Below are positions 5,915 to 13,070 of a stretch of 15,112 nt of DNA, piece after piece; the stretch's first letter is position 1; every line of letters starts with the position of its first letter. The notes beneath the pieces were generated by a model. That model was not told where the DNA came from. It worked only from the letters and a program-made list of their open reading frames with translations, and ran no database searches. A program made the translations under genes and the position numbers. The DNA is from an uncultured Collinsella sp. (lineage in GTDB: Bacteria > Actinomycetota > Coriobacteriia > Coriobacteriales > Coriobacteriaceae). The stretch spans positions 1 to 15,112 of the forward strand of contig UROZ01000041.1 in NCBI GenBank assembly GCA_900549655.1. The letters are read 5' to 3'.

Positions 5915-7105
5915 GTGCAATACCGCGTTGACCCCAAAAGTGGTAACCGAATATCCGCTCTGGGTCTGGGCTGCATGAGATTTCCCGGTGCGCCGGGACA
6001 CCCCGATGCGAAGACAGCCGATGCCATCATTTCCCGTGCGGTGGAGCAGGGGATTAATTATCTGGATACCGCGTATCTCTATCCCGGTAACGAGGTGTGC
6101 GTGGGCGCCTCACTTGAGCGCCTGGGTCTGCGCGACCGCGTGTTGCTCGCGACTAAGTTGCCGCACGCTTCGTGCAAGTGCGCGGAGGATTTCGACCGGT
6201 TCTTCGACGAGCAACTGCACCGCCTGCGGACCGACCATATCGACTATTACCTTATGCACAACATCACTTCGCCCGCCCAGTGGGAGCGCGTGGTGGCGTT
6301 GGGCATCGAAGACTGGATTGCGCACCAAAAGGCTGCGGGGCGTATTCGCCAGATAGGTTTTTCGTATCACGGCAGTGCGGCGGACTTCCTGACGATGCTC
6401 GACGCGTATGACTGGGATTTTTGCCAGATTCAGTACAACTACGCTGGAGAGCGCTACCAAGCGGGAACGGCGGGACTTATAGCAGCCGCCGAGCGCGGGC
6501 TCGCGGTGTTTGTGATGGAACCGCTTTTGGGCGGACGCCTGGCGGGCAAGCTGCCTCCGCGGGCCCGCGCCGTGCTCGATGACGTACGCGATCCGTACCT
6601 GAAGACGCCGGCTGCTTGGGGCCTTTCGTGGGTGTGGAACCATCCTCAAGTCACGATGCTGCTTTCGGGCATGACCGATACCGCGCAGGTGGACGAGAAC
6701 GCGGTGCTGGCCGATCGGGCCCTGCCGGATTCGATGACAGCCGCTCAGCTCGATACCATCGCACGCGTGCTGGCGGAGTTTGAAAAATCGAATCGCGTGC
6801 CCTGCACGGGATGCGGCTACTGCATGCCATGTCCCAAGGGTATTAACATTCCCGGCTGCTTTGCCGCCTACAACGCAAGCTATGCGCATAGTTGGTTTAC
6901 GGGGCTGTCTCAATACTTTACGGCGAGCGCGGTGCGGACGAACGAGCCCAAGCTGGTGAGCAATTGCGCCAAGTGCGGCAAATGCGCACGTCACTGCCCG
7001 CAGCACATCGATATTCCCGAGCGTCTCGACGATGTGCGCCGACGTTTCCAGCCTGGCCCCGTAACGGCGGTGCTTAAGGCCTTCAACAAAACGCGCTCCT
7101 CATGA
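5915..7105 (+). CDS. Aldo/keto reductase with C-terminal double 4Fe-4S motif
   Basis: 396-aa oxidoreductase of the ferredoxin-fused aldo/keto reductase group (COG1453-like), common in anaerobes. The N-terminal TIM barrel shows the catalytic tetrad: D51 and Y56 in NYLDTAYLYP, K81 in LLATKLPH, and H115 in YYLMHN. The NADP-binding part includes IGFSYHG and FVMEPLLGGRL. Two cysteine motifs follow: CTGCGYCMPCP (C297, C300, C303, C307) and CAKCGKCARHCP (C351, C354, C357, C361), each able to hold a 4Fe-4S cluster. It probably moves electrons between a ferredoxin-like centre and a carbonyl or NADPH; the substrate is unknown. The GTG at 5915 follows AGGGAGG with a short spacing and gives a family-like start (QYRVDPKSGNRISALGLGCMRFP). 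An ATG at 5897 is the alternative, with a weaker site. A 79-bp palindromic repeat begins right after the stop. Confidence 0.93.
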   Translation: MQYRVDPKSGNRISALGLGCMRFPGAPGHPDAKTADAIISRAVEQGINYLDTAYLYPGNEVCVGASLERLGLRDRVLLATKLPHASCKCAEDFDRFFDEQLHRLRTDHIDYYLMHNITSPAQWERVVALGIEDWIAHQKAAGRIRQIGFSYHGSAADFLTMLDAYDWDFCQIQYNYAGERYQAGTAGLIAAAERGLAVFVMEPLLGGRLAGKLPPRARAVLDDVRDPYLKTPAAWGLSWVWNHPQVTMLLSGMTDTAQVDENAVLADRALPDSMTAAQLDTIARVLAEFEKSNRVPCTGCGYCMPCPKGINIPGCFAAYNASYAHSWFTGLSQYFTASAVRTNEPKLVSNCAKCGKCARHCPQHIDIPERLDDVRRRFQPGPVTAVLKAFNKTRSS

Positions 7106-7184
7106 CCCTTTTATAACTTGCGGTGGAATAGTTCCTGTTTGCGGCAGAATAGGGGCCAAACAGGAACTATTTCACCGCAACTGA
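7106..7184 (+). repeat. Palindromic element, copy 1
   Basis: 79 bp. It opens with CCCTTTTATAAC, followed by a 63-bp palindrome (7118-7180) with 24-bp arms pairing throughout apart from one G-U (7118-7141 with 7157-7180), a 15-nt loop containing AATAGGGG, and then CTGA. The outer arms TTGCGGTGGAATA / TATTTCACCGCAA are identical to those of copy 2. The inner arm here is GTTCCT/AGGAAC. It starts at the base after the reductase stop and ends at the ribosome binding site of the next gene. Confidence 0.9.
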
Positions 7185-7195
7185 AGGGGGCTGTC

Positions 7196-8215
7196 GTGGG
7201 CCATCGGGATTCATGTGATGATTTACGTGAGGTTCGTTGGGGCGTTTTGGGCGCTGGGCGCATTTCGCATCGATTTGCATCGTCGCTCAAGGAGGTGGAC
7301 GGGGCACGGCTTGTGGCTGCCGCCGGTCGCACTCCTCCGCATGTTGAGGAGTTTTGCAGGGCGTTTTCGATTGATGCCGTGCACAGTTATGCCACAGCTG
7401 ACGATAACGGCGATGCGGCTTATGATGCGTTGATTGCCGACCCCGATGTCGACGCAATCTACTTGGCTCTTCCGCATGGCATGCATACGCGTTGGGCCTG
7501 TTGCGCGCTGCGTGCCGGAAAGGCCGTGCTGTGCGAAAAGCCGGCCGTTTTGAGTGAGGAAGAGGCTCTCTCGATTGCCTCCACCTCTCGCGAGTGCGGC
7601 GTGCTGTTTATGGAGGCGATGAAGAATCGGTTTTGCCCGATGCGCACTTGCGTGAAGGACTTGTTTGCGTCGGGTGAGCTTGGCCGTATTGTCTCGATTG
7701 AAAGCGTGCAAAAGCTCGATTACGGTGAGTCTCCTTCGGGCTATCTGCTTGATCCGTTGCAGGGCGGCTGTCTATATGACATGGGCTGCTATGCGGTCGG
7801 TTGGTTTGAGGATTTGCTCGCGGGCGCTTGCGAGGTTTCGTCCCGTGAAGTTCGCTGGCGTGACGTATCGGGCGGTCGCGTCGATTGGGCCGACGAGATC
7901 CATATGAGCGTCGGCGGTATACCCATTCATATGGTGTGCGACGGCGAAGCAACATATGAAAGCCGCTTAACGATTGCCTGTGAGCGGGGCTCGTTGGAAA
8001 TCGAGCGGCTCCATCGCCCCGAGCTCGCTCATGTGAAGTATTCCGACGGTCGAGTACTCGAAATCGATGCACCATTTGAAGTCGATGATTTTTACGGTGA
8101 GGCGTCGCATGCGACGCAGCTCATTCAGGCGGGGAAACTCGAGAGTCCCGTCATGCCCCTTGCCGCCACGCAGCGCTGCGCGCGCATTATCGATGCGATT
8201 CGCTTGAAACTTTAG
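7196..8215 (+). CDS. Gfo/Idh/MocA-family oxidoreductase
   Basis: 339-aa NAD(P)-dependent dehydrogenase of the glucose-fructose oxidoreductase/inositol dehydrogenase family. These act on sugars, inositols or dihydrodiols; the substrate here cannot be read. The N-terminal Rossmann fold begins VRWGVLGAGRISHRFASSL, followed by VDAIYLALPHGMHTRWA and the family EKP motif in VLCEKPAVLSEEEA (K115). The C-terminal alpha/beta domain has FMEAMKNRFCPM and GGCLYDMGCYAV, the counterpart of the usual G-G-x-L-x-D-x-G-x-H; the usual His is Tyr or Cys here, as in dihydrodiol-dehydrogenase-like members. The GTG at 7196 follows AAGGGGG. The frame is open back to a TTG at 7118, but that would read through the palindromic element. 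It sits between the two copies of that element. Confidence 0.9.
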   Translation: MGHRDSCDDLREVRWGVLGAGRISHRFASSLKEVDGARLVAAAGRTPPHVEEFCRAFSIDAVHSYATADDNGDAAYDALIADPDVDAIYLALPHGMHTRWACCALRAGKAVLCEKPAVLSEEEALSIASTSRECGVLFMEAMKNRFCPMRTCVKDLFASGELGRIVSIESVQKLDYGESPSGYLLDPLQGGCLYDMGCYAVGWFEDLLAGACEVSSREVRWRDVSGGRVDWADEIHMSVGGIPIHMVCDGEATYESRLTIACERGSLEIERLHRPELAHVKYSDGRVLEIDAPFEVDDFYGEASHATQLIQAGKLESPVMPLAATQRCARIIDAIRLKL

Positions 8216-8220
8216 TGCGT

Positions 8221-8279
8221 GGGGGCATGGCGCCAGCGCCTGGAATGCCTTGGAGGCCTTTGCCCCTGATGCCCCTTTT
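8221..8279 (+). terminator. Possible terminator of the Gfo/Idh gene
   Basis: GGGGCAT (8222-8228) can pair with ATGCCCC (8269-8275), followed by TTTT. The 40-nt interior is GC-rich and can fold further (GGCGCC, AGGCC). It overlaps the first bases of palindromic copy 2, so the TTTT is shared with that element. The fold is less compact than the other terminators in the window. Confidence 0.4.
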
Positions 8280-8351
8280 ATAACTTGCGGTGGAATACGG
8301 TCTGTTTGCGCCAAAATAGGGCACCAATAGACCGTATTTCACCGCAACTGA
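8273..8351 (+). repeat. Palindromic element, copy 2
   Basis: 79 bp, the same length as copy 1 and in the same orientation. It has the same CCCTTTTATAAC lead, the same outer arms (TTGCGGTGGAATA at 8285-8297, TATTTCACCGCAA at 8335-8347) and the same trailing CTGA. The inner arm differs, CGGTCT pairing with AGACCG (8298-8303 with 8329-8334), while the loop keeps AATAGGG. Pairing near the loop is less perfect than in copy 1. It lies just before the endonuclease IV gene. Confidence 0.9.
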
Positions 8352-8368
8352 TGAGGAGGGAGCTGGAG

Positions 8369-9235
8369 ATGCTGACGATCGGGTGTCATCTTTCGACGAC
8401 GAAGGGCTATCGGGCGATGGGGGAGACGGCGCTATCCATTGGCGCCAATACCTTTGCATTCTTTACGCGCAACCCGCGCGGCGGCAAGGCGAAAGAACTT
8501 GACATGGATGACGTGGCGGCTCTGCGCGAGCTTATGTCGCAAAACGACTTTGGACCGCTGGTGGCGCATGCCCCGTATACCTACAACCCCTGTTCTGCCA
8601 AAGAGCGGGCGCGCGAGTTCGCCTTGGAGGCTATGGCAGAGGACCTGCGGCGCATGGAGGCGCTGCCCGGCAACTACTACAACTTCCATCCCGGTGCGCA
8701 TGTGGGGCAGGGCTCCGACGCCGGCATTCAGATGATTGTCGACGCCCTGTGTCAGGTGATGTTTGAGGGCCAGCAGACGACGGTGCTGCTCGAGACCATG
8801 TCGGGCAAGGGCACCGAGGTGGGCCGCAGCTTTGAGGAACTGGCGCTCATCATTGAGGGTGTTGCCGGCAAACGCCCCGAGCTGTCGGCCAAGCTGGGCG
8901 TTTGCCTAGACACCTGCCATGTGAGCGATGCCGGCTACGACATCATCCATGATCTGGACGGCGTACTCGACGAGTTCGACCGCGTGGTGGGTATCGATTG
9001 TCTGCATGCCGTACACATCAACGATTCGAAGAACCCTTGTGGCGCCCATAAAGATCGCCACGAGTGCATCGGCAAGGGATACCTTGGCAGCGAGGAATTT
9101 GGTGGCGGTATGCAGGTTATGCAGAATATTGTATCGAATGGCCACTTGCGTTCGCTGCCGTTTATTTTGGAGACTCCGAACGAACTTGCAGGTTATGCAG
9201 CTGAAATTAGACTATTAAGGTCATTGCAGCAGTAA
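8369..9235 (+). CDS. nfo: Endonuclease IV (apurinic/apyrimidinic endonuclease)
   Basis: 288-aa cytoplasmic DNA-repair enzyme that cleaves 5' of abasic sites and removes blocked 3' ends in base excision repair. All nine metal ligands of the three-zinc site are visible: H67 (VAHAPY), H107 (YNFHPGAH), E142 (LLETMSG), D181 and H184 (CLDTCH), H216 (AVHIND), D229 and H231 (HKDRHECIG), and E268 (FILETPN), with spacing close to the E. coli enzyme. IGCHLSTTKGY at the N-terminus is also typical. The ATG at 8369 is preceded by GAGGAGGG at about ten bases; an ATG at 8351 in the same frame is possible but lacks a site. It is followed by about 60 bp without features and then the promoter of the ABC importer. 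Confidence 0.97.
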   Translation: MLTIGCHLSTTKGYRAMGETALSIGANTFAFFTRNPRGGKAKELDMDDVAALRELMSQNDFGPLVAHAPYTYNPCSAKERAREFALEAMAEDLRRMEALPGNYYNFHPGAHVGQGSDAGIQMIVDALCQVMFEGQQTTVLLETMSGKGTEVGRSFEELALIIEGVAGKRPELSAKLGVCLDTCHVSDAGYDIIHDLDGVLDEFDRVVGIDCLHAVHINDSKNPCGAHKDRHECIGKGYLGSEEFGGGMQVMQNIVSNGHLRSLPFILETPNELAGYAAEIRLLRSLQQ

Positions 9236-9296
9236 TGACTGTCACAAAGTAGAGTATTCCATTCACGTTATGGGTTTGTTTCAATCAGTTTTCTCA

Positions 9297-9325
9297 TTGC
9301 AGATTCGTAATTCCGGGTGCATAAT
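9297..9325 (+). promoter_or_regulatory. Promoter of the amino-acid ABC importer operon
   Basis: TTGCAG (9297-9302) and CATAAT (9320-9325) have a 17-bp spacer. The -35 has four and the -10 five consensus positions. The leader would be about 50 nt. Confidence 0.6.
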
Positions 9326-9342
9326 AGCCAACAGTTTTTGCA

Positions 9343-9364
9343 GACCTCTGAATCAAACGAGGTC
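9343..9364 (+). repeat. Short inverted repeat in the importer leader
   Basis: GACCTC (9343-9348) and GAGGTC (9359-9364) form a 6-bp perfect stem with a 10-nt loop, ending a few bases before the ribosome binding site of the lipoprotein gene. It may modulate translation or be an operator. The evidence is weak. Confidence 0.35.
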
Positions 9365-9382
9365 ACCGGAAGGAGACTGATT

Positions 9383-10243
9383 ATGAAGCTGAAGAAGCTT
9401 GGCGCATTTGCCGCCACGGGTGCTATGGCACTCGCCCTTGCTCTGACGGGCTGCGGTTCGTCCAACGCCACCTCTGGTTCTGATGCCGGTTCCAGCAGCT
9501 CTGACGACGCTAAGGTCGAGAAGGTCGACGGCTCCAAGGAGTACGCGCTCGTCAAGGACGGCACGCTGACCGTCGGCACCTCTGCCGAGTACGCGCCGTT
9601 TGAGTACAAGGATGACAACGGCGATTATCAGGGCTTTGACCTTGAGCTCATCAAGGCTATCGGCGACAAGCTGGGCCTGGATGTCGAGTATGTCAACAAT
9701 GACTTTGACACGCTGGTTCCGGGCGTCGCTTCGGGCGCCAAGTATGACGTTTCCATCGCGGCTATCACCGACACGCCCGAGCGTGAGAAGGAGGTCGCGT
9801 TCTCCGACTCCTACTACATGGATGACCAGGCTATCGTGACCAAGGTCGATAACACCGACATCACTGCCGATAACTACAGCGAGAAGCTCAACAACGCCGA
9901 CGCTACCATCATCGTCCAGTCTGGCTCGACCGCCGAGGCCTTTGCTCAGGAGAACTTCCCCAAGGCCAAGATCGTCCCCTACAAGGATGCCACCGAGTGC
10001 TTCAGCGCCCTGCAGTCCGATAAGGGTGACGCCGTGGTGACCAACCGCTCCGTCGCCAGCCAGCTGACCGCCGAGCAGTTCAACACCTGCCAGACCATTA
10101 AGCAGATCAGCACCGGCGAGGAGTACGCCATCGCCATCAACCAGGGTAACACCAAGCTCAAGGAAGACATCAACCAGGCCATCAAGGACCTGACCGACGA
10201 CGGTACCATTGACGCCCTCATGGCTAAGTACAACATCAAGTAA
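9383..10243 (+). CDS. Amino-acid ABC transporter substrate-binding lipoprotein
   Basis: 286-aa extracellular solute-binding protein, family 3 (polar amino acids). Residues 1-24 are a lipoprotein signal with lipobox ALTGC and the lipidated Cys at 24, followed by a Ser/Asp-rich linker. The binding domain begins at DGTLTVGTSAEYAPFEYKD and continues with YQGFDLELIKAIGDKLGLDVEY, YDVSIAAITDTPEREKEVAFSD and GSTAEAFA, all family hallmarks. The last segment ends with DDGTIDALMAKYNIK. The ligand is not certain; cystine, glutamine or a related polar amino acid are the usual choices. The ATG at 9383 follows GGAAGGAG. It is the first gene of a three-gene importer, with a hairpin after it that may keep its expression above the membrane components. 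Confidence 0.95.
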   Translation: MKLKKLGAFAATGAMALALALTGCGSSNATSGSDAGSSSSDDAKVEKVDGSKEYALVKDGTLTVGTSAEYAPFEYKDDNGDYQGFDLELIKAIGDKLGLDVEYVNNDFDTLVPGVASGAKYDVSIAAITDTPEREKEVAFSDSYYMDDQAIVTKVDNTDITADNYSEKLNNADATIIVQSGSTAEAFAQENFPKAKIVPYKDATECFSALQSDKGDAVVTNRSVASQLTAEQFNTCQTIKQISTGEEYAIAINQGNTKLKEDINQAIKDLTDDGTIDALMAKYNIK

Positions 10244-10265
10244 AATAGCTACTTGATTGCTCGCG

Positions 10266-10296
10266 GGCCCTTTCCGTTTTGGCGGAGAGGGCCTTT
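10266..10296 (+). terminator. Intra-operon hairpin after the binding-protein gene
   Basis: GGCCCTTTCCG (10266-10276) pairs with CGGAGAGGGCC (10283-10293) over 11 bp, including one G-U, with a 6-nt loop, followed by TTT and a pyrimidine-rich stretch. It is probably a partial terminator that gives more binding protein than permease, a common arrangement in ABC importers. Confidence 0.6.
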
Positions 10297-10361
10297 GCGC
10301 TTCTCTTGACGGAGAGCGTTTCCGTCTCGTTTTGCCGGCAACTTCTACGATAGGAGCCACC

Positions 10362-11723
10362 TTGTCTCGACTGAACAAAGGGGCCGCGGAGCAGCGTTTT
10401 CCACTGCCCGCCTTGCTCCAAAAGCTAGCCTGCGCCATGGCCGTGGCGCTCGCGCTGGTGTGCGCAGGGGCATATGCGCCCACGACCGCCCAGGCGCTTG
10501 AGACCGCAAAGATTACCGCCCGACCCAACACTGGTTCGGGCAGCGCTGTGGTCGGCGGTACCGAGACGCGCATTACCTGGGAGGTCCAGGCCGATGCCGA
10601 CGAGGAGCTGAGCGGTCTTTCGCTGACGTTTGTCGACGGCACGACGTTTGGTACCGATGACACGCGATTGACGATGCTCTCGGGCGAGGACCTCATGGAT
10701 CGTACGCCCATGAAGCCCACGTGCAAGGCTGACGGCCAGACGCTCAAGATTGACTTTGGCGAGACGGCGCCTGCCGGCGGCTTTTTCCGTGTCGAGGTTT
10801 ACGGCGTGACCTTCCCCGTCGAGGGCGGCGACGAGGCCTTTAGCGGCACCTACACTTTGGCCGATGGTTCGACCAAGAAGATCTCCAAGATTCCGTCGGT
10901 GGAGATCAAGGGCGTGACGGCATTCGATAACTTCCTGGCCGATCTTAAGGAGCAGCCGTGGGTCGAGGCCTGGAACTCCAATATGTTCCTGCGCCTGTTC
11001 TTAAACCCAGTCATTTTGGTCCAAAGCCTGCCGATCGTCTTTAAGGGCTTCCTTATGTCGCTCTCGATCGTGCTTGTGGCGTTTCCGCTGGCAATTCCCT
11101 TTGGCTTTGCCTTGTCGCTCATGCGCATCTCCAAGTCGCGCATCCTGCGTTGCCTTGCCGGTATCTATGTGAATATCATTCGCGGTACGCCGGCGTTCCT
11201 GCAGATCTACATCGCGTTCTTTGGCCTGCCGCTGGCCGGCGTCAAGGTTGACGACTATGTGCTGGGCGTCATCGTCATGGCCATGAACTCGTCCGCCTAC
11301 CTGTGCGAGATCTTCCGTGCCGGTATTCAGTCGATCCCCAAGGGCCAGAACGAGGCTGCGCGCTCGCTGGGCATGAACGCCTTCCAGACACTGCTCTACG
11401 TTATGATTCCGCAGACGTTCCGCAATGTCCTGCCAACGTTGACCAGTGAGTTCATCCTGCTTTACAAGGATACGTCGCTGCTCGCGGCCGTGGGCGTGGT
11501 CGAGATCGTCATGAACGCCCGCACCATCGTGGCCACGACGGGCTCTATTACACCGTACGTGGTTGCCGCCCTGTTCTATCTGGTCATCACCCTGCCGCTC
11601 GCTCGCTTGGTGAGCGGCCTTGAGGCGAGGCTTTTGGGCACGGCCGAAACTAAGAAGAAGCGTCCCGCCAAGAGCGCCGGACAGGTCGTCGCGACGCCCG
11701 CCGATCACATCGCCGGTCTGTAA
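10362..11723 (+). CDS. Amino-acid ABC transporter permease with N-terminal extracytoplasmic domain
   Basis: 453-aa inner-membrane permease of the His/Glu/Gln/Arg type. It starts at TTG with AGGAG six bases upstream; the frame upstream to 10257 would run through the hairpin. Residues 1-45 are a signal peptide or anchor (basic start, hydrophobic ACAMAVALALVCAGAYA, TTAQA cleavage-like site). Residues about 46-205 are an extracytoplasmic, beta-rich domain (ITWEVQADADEELSGLSLTF, GFFRVEVYGVTFPV) that I do not recognise. The usual permease domain follows at about 209-425: SLPIVFKGFLMSLSIVLVAF, IRGTPAFLQIYIAFFGLP, and the EAA loop EAARSLGMNAFQTLLYVMIPQ. The usual permease length is about 220-250, so the extra domain doubles it. 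The C-terminal tail is Lys-rich. The ATPase gene follows after 12 bp. Confidence 0.93.
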   Translation: MSRLNKGAAEQRFPLPALLQKLACAMAVALALVCAGAYAPTTAQALETAKITARPNTGSGSAVVGGTETRITWEVQADADEELSGLSLTFVDGTTFGTDDTRLTMLSGEDLMDRTPMKPTCKADGQTLKIDFGETAPAGGFFRVEVYGVTFPVEGGDEAFSGTYTLADGSTKKISKIPSVEIKGVTAFDNFLADLKEQPWVEAWNSNMFLRLFLNPVILVQSLPIVFKGFLMSLSIVLVAFPLAIPFGFALSLMRISKSRILRCLAGIYVNIIRGTPAFLQIYIAFFGLPLAGVKVDDYVLGVIVMAMNSSAYLCEIFRAGIQSIPKGQNEAARSLGMNAFQTLLYVMIPQTFRNVLPTLTSEFILLYKDTSLLAAVGVVEIVMNARTIVATTGSITPYVVAALFYLVITLPLARLVSGLEARLLGTAETKKKRPAKSAGQVVATPADHIAGL

Positions 11724-11735
11724 GGAGGTCCTATC

Positions 11736-12488
11736 ATGAGCGAAACCAATAACTCGAACGAGGTCGTCGTCAGCATCAAGAACCTCCAGAAGGCCTTTGG
11801 CGATAACGTGGTCCTGCGCGATATCGATCTGGATGTGCACAAGGGCGAGGTTGTCGTAGTTCTGGGTCCCTCGGGCTCGGGTAAGTCGACGATGCTTCGC
11901 TGCATCAACCGTCTTGAGCATCCCACGAGTGGCTCGATTGTCGTTGAGGGTGTGGACGTGTGCGCCAAGGGCGTCGATCTTAACAAGGTGCGCACGCATC
12001 TGGGTATGGTGTTCCAGCAGTTCAATTTGTTCCCGCACCTCTCAGTCAAAAAGAACGTCATGCTCGCGCAGCAGAAGGTGCTCAAGCGCAGCAAGGAAGA
12101 GGCCGAGAAAATTGCCGTCGAGGAGCTGACCAAGGTCGGTCTTGCCGAGCGTATCGACTTTATGCCGAGCCAGCTCTCGGGCGGTCAGCAGCAGCGCGTT
12201 GCCATCGCCCGCGCCCTGTCGATGAACCCGCACGTCATGCTCTTTGACGAGGCCACCTCGGCGCTCGACCCCGAGCTCGTGCGCGACGTCCTGGGTGTCA
12301 TGCGCGACCTGGCACGCGACGGCATGACCATGATCGTCGTGACGCACGAGATGGGCTTTGCCCGCGATGTCGCCGACCGCGTCGTCTTTATGGACGGCGG
12401 CGTCATTGTGGAAGAGGGTACGCCGAGCGAGGTCTTCGACCACCCCAAGAGCGAGCGCACCAAGGCGTTCTTGGGAAATATCTCGTAG
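11736..12488 (+). CDS. Amino-acid ABC transporter ATP-binding protein
   Basis: 250-aa cytoplasmic ATPase of the polar amino-acid importer family (GlnQ/HisP-like), the energising subunit for the permease encoded just upstream. All motifs are present: Walker A GPSGSGKST (44-52), Q-loop MVFQQFNLFPHLSV, signature LSGGQQQR, Walker B VMLFDEATSALDPE, and H-loop VTHEMGF. Length is normal. The ATG at 11736 has GGAGG eight bases upstream, 12 bp after the permease stop, so the two are co-transcribed. A strong bidirectional terminator follows. The family is certain, and which amino acid is moved is not. Confidence 0.97.
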   Translation: MSETNNSNEVVVSIKNLQKAFGDNVVLRDIDLDVHKGEVVVVLGPSGSGKSTMLRCINRLEHPTSGSIVVEGVDVCAKGVDLNKVRTHLGMVFQQFNLFPHLSVKKNVMLAQQKVLKRSKEEAEKIAVEELTKVGLAERIDFMPSQLSGGQQQRVAIARALSMNPHVMLFDEATSALDPELVRDVLGVMRDLARDGMTMIVVTHEMGFARDVADRVVFMDGGVIVEEGTPSEVFDHPKSERTKAFLGNIS

Positions 12489-12509
12489 CCGGTTGATGTA
12501 ACTGCCGTT

Positions 12510-12555
12510 ACAAAAGAGCGGGGGCTGGACTTGAATCCAGCCCCCGCTCTTTTGT
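12510..12555. terminator. Strong bidirectional terminator
   Basis: A perfect 20-bp stem (12510-12529 with 12536-12555), core GAGCGGGGGCTGGA, has a 6-nt loop and is flanked by A and T runs within the stem ends. It ends the ABC operon on the plus strand and the flavodoxin unit on the minus strand. Confidence 0.9.
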
Positions 12556-12604
12556 AGGGATGGGGATGCGCTGTGATACAGGCTCTTTTGGAGGCCTGGT
12601 TTCG

Positions 12605-13024
12605 TTACGCGAGCTCGGCTCCAAGGGCGCGGCAGGCCGCTTCGCTCTCATCATCGGGGGCGTCGTAGCAGATGACGGAATCGACGACGTTGACGCCCTC
12701 CTCGTCGGCGTCCGCCTTCCAGTTGTCCATCCATTCGCCCTCGGCCCACGAATAAGAGCCAAAGAGGACGACCTTCTTGTCGCCGAGGGTCTCCTTGACT
12801 TCGTCCCACATAGGCTGAAACTCGTCATACTCAAGCTCCTCGGAGCCCATGGCGGGGCAGCCGAAGGCGAAGGCATCATATTCGGCGGCCTTGTCGGCAG
12901 AGAAGTCGGCGCAGGGGATGACCTCAGTCTCGGCCCCCGCGGACGTTGCGCCTTCGGCGACGAGGTTTGCCATGGCCTCGGTATTGCCCGTGCCGCTCCA
13001 GTAGACGACGGCGATCTTGCTCAT
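12605..13024 (-). CDS. Flavodoxin
   Basis: 139-aa short-chain flavodoxin, a cytoplasmic FMN electron carrier that can replace ferredoxin when iron is short. The FMN phosphate loop is SGTGNTEAM (residues 10-18). The 60s and 90s loops are represented by FGCPAMGSEELEYDEFQPM and FGSYSWAEGEWMDNW, both typical and acidic. The ATG at 13024 follows GAAAGGAAAAC. The frame extends to 13270 but that overlaps the DUF3793 gene and lacks a site. It lies 46 bp after the DUF3793 gene on the same strand, with no terminator between, so one transcript is likely. The promoter upstream has a partial iron-regulator site, consistent with the classic role under iron limitation. Confidence 0.95.
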   Translation of the reverse strand: MSKIAVVYWSGTGNTEAMANLVAEGATSAGAETEVIPCADFSADKAAEYDAFAFGCPAMGSEELEYDEFQPMWDEVKETLGDKKVVLFGSYSWAEGEWMDNWKADADEEGVNVVDSVICYDAPDDESEAACRALGAELA

Positions 13025-13070
13025 ATGTTTTCCTTTCGGTTGTGCGGCGTAGCGTCGCGGTTTGTACGTT

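Noticed and set aside
6110..7006. A 298-codon minus-strand frame opposite the aldo/keto reductase
   Set aside because: It is antisense to a protein with complete catalytic and iron-sulfur motifs, and has no ribosome binding site of note.
7106..7117. TATAAC at the start of the palindromic elements as a -10 promoter box
   Set aside because: Neither copy has a -35-like hexamer 16-18 bp upstream (nor does 8279-8284), so the shared TATAAC is better seen as part of the element.
7106..8351. The two palindromic copies as the ends of a transposon or a CRISPR-like array
   Set aside because: They are direct, not inverted, relative to each other, enclose an ordinary oxidoreductase gene with no transposase, and there are only two copies separated by over 1 kb.
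9353..10747. A 464-codon minus-strand frame opposite the binding-protein and permease genes
   Set aside because: It covers two well-supported genes and an intergenic terminator. Its Val/Leu/Gly-rich translation is typical of an antisense shadow.
11001..12038. A 345-codon minus-strand frame opposite the permease and ATPase genes
   Set aside because: Its His/Arg/Asp-rich composition is typical of the reverse strand of GC-rich coding sequence, and the plus strand holds clear ABC proteins.
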